Shown here: one piece after another, positions 1 through 4,429 of the stretch
Layout of the letters: each line of letters opens with the position of its first letter
Numbering within the stretch: the stretch's first letter is position 1
Origin: an uncultured Alphaproteobacteria bacterium
GTDB taxonomy: Bacteria; Pseudomonadota; Alphaproteobacteria; Caulobacterales; Caulobacteraceae
DNA length: 5,035 nucleotides
NCBI GenBank assembly: GCA_903928755.1
Contig: CAIYSH010000404.1
Location: forward strand, 1 to 5,035
Direction: 5' to 3'
The notes under the pieces: generated by a model
What the model was told of the DNA's origin: nothing
The model's database searches: none
What the model saw: only the letters and a program-made list of their open reading frames with translations
Program-made: the position numbers and the translations under genes

Positions 1-579
1 GACCTTCTCCAGACGCTTCACGACATTGAACAGCTCCAGCAGGTTCTGCTTGTCGGAGATTTTCACGCTGAGATGCGAAGCGATCCTGTCGGCGAGTTCA
101 CCGGGCGCTTCGACCTGTGGCATGGCCGCCAGCGCCTCGGGCGGCACCTTCTTGTTGAATTTCACATAGGCTTCAAACTGCTCGATGACAGCGCGGGACA
201 GGGCCTCGGCCTCTGTGGACGCCGCGCCATCCTCAGTGATCAGGGTGATCTCGGCTTCATAGAATGCCGCTTCGTCTGTCAGCCGGACAATCGCCGCCCG
301 GGCCTTGCCCTCGACAAGGACCTTGACCGTGCCATCCGGCAGCTTGAGCAGTTGCAGGACGGTCGCAATAACCCCGACCTGATAGATGGCAGACGGGTCC
401 GGGTCGTCATCGTCCTTGTTTTTCTGGGTCGCAAGCAGGATCTGCTTGTCAGGGGTCTTCATCGCCTCTTCCAGGGCGCGAACGGTCTTCTCCCGGCCGA
501 CAAAAAGCGGCACCGGCTGGTGCGGGAAGACCACGATGTCCCGCAGAAGAAGGACTGGCAGGATCTGGTTCTCGGTCAT
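1..579 (-). CDS. lon: Lon ATP-dependent protease, N-terminal part (truncated by window edge)
   Basis: Lon is a cytoplasmic homo-oligomeric AAA+ serine protease that degrades misfolded and short-lived regulatory proteins; in Caulobacter its substrates include CcrM and DnaA. Reading the minus strand from the ATG at 579 gives 193 codons running off the window. The protein begins MTENQILPVLLLRDIVVFPH, the classic Lon N-terminal signature, followed by PLFVGREKTVRALEEAM, QVGVIATVLQLLKLPDGTVK and VLVEGKARA, and ends in KQNLLELFNVVKRLEKV. All of this is the substrate-recognition LAN domain (about residues 8-193); the ATPase and the Ser-Lys protease domain lie outside the window. A GAGGAG ribosome site lies 10 nt upstream of the ATG, which fixes the start. 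The gene follows clpX on the same strand after a terminator, so it is probably transcribed from its own promoter. The intact part shows no frameshift. Identification is very secure. Confidence 0.97.
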   Translation of the reverse strand, partial: MTENQILPVLLLRDIVVFPHQPVPLFVGREKTVRALEEAMKTPDKQILLATQKNKDDDDPDPSAIYQVGVIATVLQLLKLPDGTVKVLVEGKARAAIVRLTDEAAFYEAEITLITEDGAASTEAEALSRAVIEQFEAYVKFNKKVPPEALAAMPQVEAPGELADRIASHLSVKISDKQNLLELFNVVKRLEKV

Positions 580-589
580 GTTACATCAA

Positions 590-595
590 CTCCTC
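590..595 (-). promoter_or_regulatory. lon ribosome binding site
   Basis: The minus strand reads GAGGAG here, 10 nt before the lon ATG. It is the best Shine-Dalgarno match near the start and supports initiation at 579. Confidence 0.7.
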
Positions 596-698
596 GCCGG
601 CCCCCTCTGATCAAGCAGGGCGCGGCTCGATTTCGTATCCCAGACAATGCGCCTGGGCGGGACCTGCCCGTCGCCCTTCATGGCCACGTGTCAGTTCC

Positions 699-729
699 TT
701 TATGTGGCCGCTTTGAGCGCACATTCAAG
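699..729 (-). promoter_or_regulatory. Candidate sigma-32-type (heat-shock) promoter for lon
   Basis: On the minus strand a CTTGAA box (724-729) is followed after 16 nt by CCACATAAA (699-707). The first matches the sigma-32 -35 core exactly, and the second matches about 6 of 9 positions of the E. coli sigma-32 -10 consensus CCCCATNTA. Transcription would start near 690, leaving a leader of about 110 nt before lon. The promoter lies just downstream of the clpX terminator, as expected for an independently transcribed lon. Lon is heat-induced in many proteobacteria, which is why I favour sigma-32; a housekeeping promoter (TTGAAT...CACATA) is the alternative. Confidence 0.5.
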
Positions 730-754
730 CGTGGCCGCCTGAACCATGAACAGG

Positions 755-785
755 AAAACGCCCCGCCAGTGGATGACGGGGCGTT
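755..785 (-). terminator. Rho-independent terminator of clpX
   Basis: A perfect 9-bp stem (AACGCCCCG at 757-765 and CGGGGCGTT at 777-785) encloses an 11-nt loop. Read on the minus strand, the 3' arm runs into TTTTCC. It starts 23 bases past the clpX stop codon. On the plus strand there is no T tract after the hairpin, so the orientation is minus. It separates clpX from the lon promoter. Confidence 0.85.
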
Positions 786-807
786 CATTCAGCCTGATTG
801 TCCAGTT

Positions 808-2070
808 CTAGGCGGCTCCGCCCTTATCACGACGCTCAGCATAGATCATCAGGGGCTGGGCCCGTCCTTCGACGACCTCGGCGTTCACGACCACCTCTTC
901 GACCCCGTCATAGGTCGGAAGCTCGTACATCGTGTCCAGAAGTATGCTCTCCAGGATGGAGCGCAGCCCCCGGGCACCCGTCTTCCGGGAAATGGCCTTT
1001 CGGGCAACAGAGTTCAGCGCATCGTCCGTAAAGGTAAGGCCGACATTTTCCATGTCGAAGAGGCGCTGGTACTGCTTCACGAAGGCATTCTTGGGTTCGG
1101 TGAGGATCTTCACCAAGGCCTTTTCATCCAGGTCATCAAGGGTGGCAATGACCGGCAGACGCCCGACGAATTCAGGGATCAGACCAAACCGCAGCAGGTC
1201 ATCAGGTTCGACCTGACGGAAAACCTCACCCGTTCTGCGATCATCAGGATCCGAAACCTTGGCTCCGAAGCCGATGGACGTCCCCTGCCCGCGCGCTGAA
1301 ATGATTTTTTCCAGGCCCGCAAAAGCGCCACCGCAGATGAAGAGGATGTTGGTGGTATCGACCTGCAGGAATTCCTGCTGGGGATGCTTTCGGCCGCCCT
1401 GGGGCGGGACCGAGGCGACAGTGCCTTCCATGATCTTCAGAAGGGCCTGCTGCACACCTTCACCGGATACATCCCGTGTGATGGAAGGGTTGTCCGATTT
1501 GCGGCTGATCTTGTCGACTTCGTCGATATAGACAATGCCGCGCTGTGCACGCTCAACATTATAATCCGCAGCCTGGAGCAGTTTCAGGATGATGTTTTCG
1601 ACATCCTCACCCACATAGCCCGCCTCGGTCAGGGTCGTTGCGTCCGCAACCGTGAAGGGAACATCAATGATTCGCGCCAGGGTCTGCGCCAGAAGGGTCT
1701 TGCCGGTGCCGGTCGGCCCAATGAGAAGGATATTGGCTTTTCCCAGCTCGACATCATTGTTCTTGGAGGCATGATTGAGACGCTTGTAATGATTGTGGAC
1801 GGCGACCGAGAGGACCTTCTTGGCGTGGTCCTGACCGATGACATAATCGTCCAGCACTTCCCGGATTTCCTTGGGGGTCGGCACTCCATCCTTTGATTTC
1901 ACAAAAGAAATCTTATGTTCTTCGCGAATGATGTCCATGCAGAGCTCAACGCATTCATCGCAGATGAACACGGTGGGTCCGGCAATCAGCTTGCGGACCT
2001 CATGCTGGCTCTTGCCGCAGAAAGAGCAGTACAGCGTGCTTTTGGAATCTCCGCTCGCGGCCTTGGTCAT
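808..2070 (-). CDS. clpX: ClpX, ATP-dependent unfoldase subunit of the ClpXP protease
   Basis: ClpX is a hexameric AAA+ unfoldase in the cytoplasm that recognises tagged or adaptor-delivered proteins, unfolds them and threads them into ClpP. In Caulobacter, ClpXP is essential and destroys the cell-cycle regulator CtrA. With the start at 2070 the protein has 420 residues. Visible elements are: the zinc-binding N-domain (C15, C18, C37, C40); Walker A GPTGTGKT (118-125); the GYVG pore-1 loop (151-154); Walker B IVYIDEVDK (179-187, catalytic E184); the RDVSGEGVQQ pore-2 region (199-208); the IGF loop that docks onto ClpP (266-268); the arginine finger in EFVGR (R304); and sensor-2 GARGLR (365-370). 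Two in-frame upstream starts exist (ATG at 2076, GTG at 2082), each with weak ribosome sites. I chose 2070 because MTKAASGD... matches the Caulobacter N-terminus as I recall it. All key residues are intact. Confidence 0.97.
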   Translation of the reverse strand: MTKAASGDSKSTLYCSFCGKSQHEVRKLIAGPTVFICDECVELCMDIIREEHKISFVKSKDGVPTPKEIREVLDDYVIGQDHAKKVLSVAVHNHYKRLNHASKNNDVELGKANILLIGPTGTGKTLLAQTLARIIDVPFTVADATTLTEAGYVGEDVENIILKLLQAADYNVERAQRGIVYIDEVDKISRKSDNPSITRDVSGEGVQQALLKIMEGTVASVPPQGGRKHPQQEFLQVDTTNILFICGGAFAGLEKIISARGQGTSIGFGAKVSDPDDRRTGEVFRQVEPDDLLRFGLIPEFVGRLPVIATLDDLDEKALVKILTEPKNAFVKQYQRLFDMENVGLTFTDDALNSVARKAISRKTGARGLRSILESILLDTMYELPTYDGVEEVVVNAEVVEGRAQPLMIYAERRDKGGAA

Positions 2071-2192
2071 GCTCATTCTCACTCGTTAGAACAGGCATCC
2101 AATCTGGGAATACCCGTCAGCCCAGCGCCCCGGTCAGCGGCGCGAATGTTCCATACTACGTCAAAGCTAGTTGTGTATTCATTGACAATCTC

Positions 2193-2231
2193 TGATCCTG
2201 CCACGGATCACAAGCTTTTGCCGCAGGATCA
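2193..2231. repeat. 9-bp perfect inverted repeat in the clpX-cicA intergenic region
   Basis: TGATCCTGC (2193-2201) is mirrored by GCAGGATCA (2223-2231) with 21 nt between them. The arm centres are 30 bp apart, close to three helical turns, which would suit a dimeric regulator binding both arms. No T tract follows on either strand, so it does not look like a terminator. Confidence 0.6.
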
Positions 2232-2288
2232 AAGGCGAAGCCGCGACCCTGCGGTGGCAGAGCACCACGAATCCCTAGATGGGTCTGC

Positions 2289-2315
2289 CATGTCCCATCG
2301 ACAAGACGGGACATG
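2289..2315. repeat. 8-bp inverted repeat just upstream of the cicA ribosome site
   Basis: CATGTCCC (2289-2296) pairs with GGGACATG (2308-2315); two further inner pairs are possible beyond one mismatch, with a 5-nt loop. It ends 23 bases before the proposed cicA start at 2339. It could be an operator or an mRNA leader hairpin. No T tract follows it. Confidence 0.55.
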
Positions 2316-2328
2316 AAGACGGGGACGT

Positions 2329-2332
2329 AAGG
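2329..2332 (+). promoter_or_regulatory. Ribosome binding site deciding the cicA start
   Basis: AAGG lies 6 nt before the ATG at 2339. Neither the upstream ATG (2279) nor the downstream ATG (2393) has a comparable ribosome site, so this favours 2339. Confidence 0.55.
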
Positions 2333-2338
2333 TCGGAT

Positions 2339-3001
2339 ATGGCCAGGAAACTTCTGGGTGCCGGAGCGCCCCTGCGGCAATCAGCAGACGACATGCTCGA
2401 GGGGATCGGGCTCGTCGCCTACGATTTCGATGGCACCATCACTGCGCGCGATAGTTTCATGGCCTTTCTGAAGTGGCGCGTGCCTCGGGGGCGTTATGCC
2501 AGGGGCCTCATTCGTCTACTGCCGGCGGCCATTTTCTATCTGTTTCACCGTAACCGCGGCCGCCTGAAGGCCGCGGCGGTCAAGGAATTCCTCGCCGGTC
2601 TTCCAAAGGAGACCGTTGAAGCGCAAGCCTTGGCCTTCGTGGAGAACCAGGCCACGAATCTCCTTCGTCCGGACGCATTGCGCAGCTGGCGCTACTGGCA
2701 ACAGAGACAGGCGCGACTGGTCATCGTAACGGCTTCGCCGGACCTCATTGTCGCCCCGTTCGCCCGAGGACTTGGCGCAGAGGCCCTGATTGCGACAGAA
2801 CTCGCGGTTGACGCCTTCGGCCGTCTGACAGGTGGCTTTGCCACGCCGAATTGCCGCGGCCCCGAAAAGGTCAAGAGATTGCGGGCGATATTCGGTGATG
2901 ACGTCAGACTTGCCGCTGCGTATGGCGATACGAGCGGCGATACGGAAATGCTCCGCATAGCGGAACACGCCGGTTATCGGGAGTTCCGGGAAAAGCCCTG
3001 A
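2339..3001 (+). CDS. cicA: HAD-superfamily (IB) phosphatase, CicA-like
   Basis: The product is a HAD-type phosphatase of 220 residues, expected to be a Mg-dependent phosphomonoesterase. Motif I is DFDGT (nucleophile D29, acid/base D31). Motif II is VTASP (T131), motif III a lysine in GPEKVKRL (K177), and motif IV GDTSGD (D197, D201). A hydrophobic stretch after motif I (LIRLLPAAIFYLF, about 57-69) and the NCRGPEKV region resemble PgpC/YfhB-type phosphatidylglycerophosphatases, so a membrane-near substrate is possible; a SerB-like soluble role is the alternative. The gene lies between clpX and clpP in opposite orientation, exactly where C. crescentus carries cicA, a phosphotransferase-superfamily gene whose dosage is critical for growth and morphology. 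The ortholog name rests on position and family, not on an alignment. The start at 2339 has a good ribosome site; ATG 2393 (202 residues) would also give a typical HAD-IB N-terminus. The next gene begins 2 nt after its stop. Confidence 0.85.
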   Translation: MARKLLGAGAPLRQSADDMLEGIGLVAYDFDGTITARDSFMAFLKWRVPRGRYARGLIRLLPAAIFYLFHRNRGRLKAAAVKEFLAGLPKETVEAQALAFVENQATNLLRPDALRSWRYWQQRQARLVIVTASPDLIVAPFARGLGAEALIATELAVDAFGRLTGGFATPNCRGPEKVKRLRAIFGDDVRLAAAYGDTSGDTEMLRIAEHAGYREFREKP

Positions 3002-3003
3002 TC

Positions 3004-3402
3004 ATGGCGGGTTACAGGTTCAAGGTCGCCAAGCTGATCCGGGACAACCTGCCCGCCATGATGCGTGACCTAGGTCTGAAGGTGTTCGAATGGCGGCTTG
3101 AAGATCATGACTTTGATCTGGCCCTCCGCGCCAAGCTTCTGGAAGAGGCGGCAGAGGCTCATGCAGCCGCGACCCGGGACGATCTGGCCGAGGAACTTGC
3201 AGACCTTCAGGAGGTGATTCACGCCCTTGCCGCCCTGCATGACCTGACGCCGGAACATATTGACGCGGTCCGGCTTGAGAAACGTCGTGAGCGCGGCGGG
3301 TTTGATGGCAGGATTTTCAACGCCGCGGTCGAGGCCGATCATGGACTGCCCGCGGCGGCCTACTATCTGGCCCGGCCAGACCAGTACCCGCAGGAAACGT
3401 GA
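3004..3402 (+). CDS. MazG-like / phosphoribosyl-ATP pyrophosphohydrolase-like nucleotide pyrophosphatase
   Basis: This 132-residue protein has the all-alpha NTP pyrophosphatase signature. KLIRDNLP near the N-terminus (10-17) is typical of the short PRA-PH-like group that starts YxKLVRDKIP. It is followed by the metal-binding pair ExxE (E48, E51 in LLEEAAEA) and ExxD (E64, D67 in EELADLQEVI), then EKRRERGGFDGRIF, the conserved tail of this group. These enzymes hydrolyse nucleoside triphosphates to monophosphates plus PPi, and many are thought to clear non-canonical nucleotides. The substrate cannot be read from the sequence. It is unlikely to be the histidine-pathway HisE because it stands apart from his genes and has the house-cleaning group's N- and C-terminal motifs. 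It starts 2 nt after the cicA-like stop with only a distant GGGA, which suggests translational coupling, and its last 4 bases overlap the next gene. Confidence 0.85.
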   Translation: MAGYRFKVAKLIRDNLPAMMRDLGLKVFEWRLEDHDFDLALRAKLLEEAAEAHAAATRDDLAEELADLQEVIHALAALHDLTPEHIDAVRLEKRRERGGFDGRIFNAAVEADHGLPAAAYYLARPDQYPQET

Positions 3403-3653
3403 AGCACGCTTCGCCAGGGGCTCTGGACCGCTTGGGCGACCTTCTGGCAGCCCTGAGAGCCATTGATGGCCTGAACGAGAAAAGGCCCGGGATCTTCTAC
3501 CGAAAATCCCGGGCCTTCCTGCATTTTCACGAAGACCCGGCCGGACTGTTCGCAGATATCCGCGACAATGCCGGGGTCGATTTCGACCGCTTTGAGGTCA
3601 CCGATCAAGCCGTTTGGCCAGGCCTGATCACGGAGGTCCTCAGGCGACTTTAA
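3399..3653 (+). CDS. Conserved-looking hypothetical protein, 84 residues
   Basis: I cannot assign a function. The gene starts with GTG inside the previous stop (GTGA, 4-bp overlap), with AGGA just before it, which is typical of translationally coupled genes. The protein has a short amphipathic N-terminal helix (about 8-22), then KRPGIFYRKSRAFLHFHEDP (28-47), then AGLFADIRDN and a C-terminal helix ending in VLRRL. The basic/aromatic block followed by FHEDPAGLFADIR recalls small uncharacterised proteins I have seen in alphaproteobacteria and actinobacteria; this is from memory only. There is no signal peptide or membrane segment. Its TAA overlaps the clpP stop on the other strand by 4 bases, and a 12-bp hairpin lies within its coding sequence. 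Tight coupling to a good gene and codon-like composition support it being real. Confidence 0.72.
   Translation: MKHASPGALDRLGDLLAALRAIDGLNEKRPGIFYRKSRAFLHFHEDPAGLFADIRDNAGVDFDRFEVTDQAVWPGLITEVLRRL
3482..3517 (-). terminator. Perfect 12-bp hairpin inside the 84-residue gene, probable clpP terminator
   Basis: AAGGCCCGGGAT (3482-3493) and ATCCCGGGCCTT (3506-3517) form a perfect GC-rich stem with a 12-nt loop. On the minus strand the 3' arm continues into TTTTCTCG, the layout of an intrinsic terminator, and it lies 133 bases past the clpP stop. On the plus strand the arm is followed by CCTGC, so it would terminate poorly in that direction. Its position fits a clpP transcript end, but the hairpin also lies in coding sequence of the convergent gene. 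Confidence 0.65.
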
Positions 3654-4264
3654 TCGTCGCCGCGGTTTTCCTGGACCTGGTCGATCAGGCCCCAGGCCTT
3701 GGCTTCTTCCGGTGTCATGAAGGTATCGCGGTCAAGCTTGTCCTCGACCTCTTCATAGGTCCGGCCGGTGTGCTTTGCGTAGATTTCATTCAGGCGACGC
3801 TTGGTCTTGATGATGTCCTCGGCGTGGCGCTCGATGTCCGAAGCCTTGCCGGAATAGCCGCCCGAGGGCTGGTGAACCATGATCCTGGCGTTGGGCAGGC
3901 TGATCCGCTGTCCTGGCGCACCGGCCATCAGCAGGAATGAGCCCATGGAGGCCGCCATGCCCATGCAGAGAGTGACAATGGGGCACTTCACGTATTGCAT
4001 GGTGTCATAAATCGCCAGGCCGGACGTCACTATCCCGCCGGGCGAGTTGATGTACATCTGGATTTCCTTCTTGGGGTTCTCCGCCTCAAGATAGAGCAGC
4101 TGGGCACAGACCAGGGCGGCCATGCCGTCCTCGACCGGGCCACTCACGAAAATCACCCGCTCCTTCAGCAGGCGGGAGAAAATATCAAACGCCCGCTCAC
4201 CGCGGCTGGTTTGCTCAACCACCATGGGAACGAGGTTGAGGGCGGTCGTCGCCGGATCACGCAT
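3650..4264 (-). CDS. clpP: ClpP, proteolytic subunit of the ClpXP/ClpAP proteases
   Basis: ClpP is the cytoplasmic serine peptidase that forms a two-ring 14-mer and degrades proteins delivered by ClpX or ClpA. From the ATG at 4264 it has 204 residues, the normal length. The catalytic triad is present: S106 in GMAASMGS, H131 in RIMVHQPSGG and D180 in LDRDTFM. The oxyanion region YINSPGG (71-77) and the handle segment RHAEDIIKTKRRLNEIY are intact. The reading frame stays open to an ATG at 4351 (233 residues), but those extra 29 residues look unlike ClpP; MRDPATTALNLVPMVVEQTSRGERAFDIFSRL is where family similarity starts, and AAGGG lies 9 nt upstream. Unlike most bacteria, clpX does not follow directly: three plus-strand genes intervene. 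A candidate heat-shock promoter lies in its leader. Confidence 0.97.
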   Translation of the reverse strand: MRDPATTALNLVPMVVEQTSRGERAFDIFSRLLKERVIFVSGPVEDGMAALVCAQLLYLEAENPKKEIQMYINSPGGIVTSGLAIYDTMQYVKCPIVTLCMGMAASMGSFLLMAGAPGQRISLPNARIMVHQPSGGYSGKASDIERHAEDIIKTKRRLNEIYAKHTGRTYEEVEDKLDRDTFMTPEEAKAWGLIDQVQENRGDD

Positions 4265-4273
4265 GGGAAGATG

Positions 4274-4278
4274 CCCTT
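4274..4278 (-). promoter_or_regulatory. clpP ribosome binding site deciding the start
   Basis: The minus strand reads AAGGG here, 9 nt before the ATG at 4264. It supports the 204-residue ClpP over the 233-residue extension from 4351. Confidence 0.6.
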
Positions 4279-4323
4279 CATCAATGGAAGACGACTCTGA
4301 ACTTTGAGCCGCATTGTCTGCCG

Positions 4324-4352
4324 ATATCGCGTGTCGGCAAGCCAGTTGCAAG
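4324..4352 (-). promoter_or_regulatory. Candidate sigma-32-type promoter for clpP
   Basis: On the minus strand CTTGCA (4347-4352) is followed after 15 nt by CGCGATAT (4324-4331), which matches the sigma-32 -10 pattern CCCCATNT at 6 of 8 positions. Transcription would start near 4317, about 50 nt before the clpP ATG. In C. crescentus clpP is monocistronic and driven by a heat-inducible promoter immediately upstream, which agrees with this placement. The -35 is imperfect, so a housekeeping promoter remains possible. Confidence 0.45.
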
Positions 4353-4371
4353 GTGAGTGAAAGGTCTGAAG

Positions 4372-4403
4372 AAAATCCCTCATCATCGCTGATGAGGGAT
4401 TTT
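4372..4403 (-). terminator. Intrinsic terminator of tig, likely bidirectional
   Basis: AAAATCCCTCATCA (4372-4385) and TGATGAGGGATTTT (4390-4403) form a perfect 14-bp stem with a 4-nt TCGC loop. On the minus strand it ends in TTTTCTTC, 26 bases past the tig stop. It separates tig from clpP and leaves about 107 bases for a clpP promoter and leader. Confidence 0.92.
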
Positions 4404-4429
4404 GCAGGAACCAGGGTCTCAAACGCAGA

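Larger units (their letters stand above)
2071..2338. promoter_or_regulatory. Divergent regulatory region between clpX and cicA
   Basis: This 268-bp stretch lies between the 5' ends of clpX (minus) and the cicA-like gene (plus) and must hold the promoters of both. It contains two inverted repeats (2193-2231 and 2289-2315), a 13-bp tandem near-repeat (2303-2328) and an isolated TTGACA (2182-2187, plus) without a convincing -10 box. I could not place a confident promoter for either gene. In C. crescentus several clpX promoters have been mapped in the corresponding interval, so several weak starts would not be surprising. No small gene is evident here. Confidence 0.6.

Noticed and set aside
73..1299. 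408-residue open frame on the plus strand
   Set aside because: It lies antisense to lon and clpX, both of which have complete, motif-rich reading frames. Its protein has no recognisable domain and it also crosses the terminator region; it is a high-GC shadow frame.
1384..1896. 170-residue plus-strand frame inside clpX
   Set aside because: Fully antisense to the AAA+ core of clpX, with no ribosome site or recognisable motifs.
2182..2210. TTGACA as the cicA -35 box
   Set aside because: The hexamer is perfect, but at 16 to 19 nt downstream there is only GGATCACA, with no acceptable -10 box.
2269..2273. GANTC (CcrM) methylation sites at 2269 and 4293 as cell-cycle control elements
   Set aside because: Two single sites in about 430 bp of intergenic DNA is close to chance for this motif, and neither overlaps a supported promoter box.
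2156..2380. 74-residue minus-strand frame in the clpX-cicA gap
   Set aside because: It overlaps the start of the cicA-like gene, has no clear ribosome site, and its composition looks random; the gap is better explained as regulatory.
3614..3940. 108-residue plus-strand frame opposite the clpP 3' end
   Set aside because: It is antisense to conserved ClpP coding sequence and shows no protein family features.
3650..4351. Longer 233-residue ClpP starting at 4351
   Set aside because: The extra 29 residues do not resemble ClpP, the start overlaps the candidate -35 box, and the ATG at 4264 has a ribosome site and the expected N-terminus.
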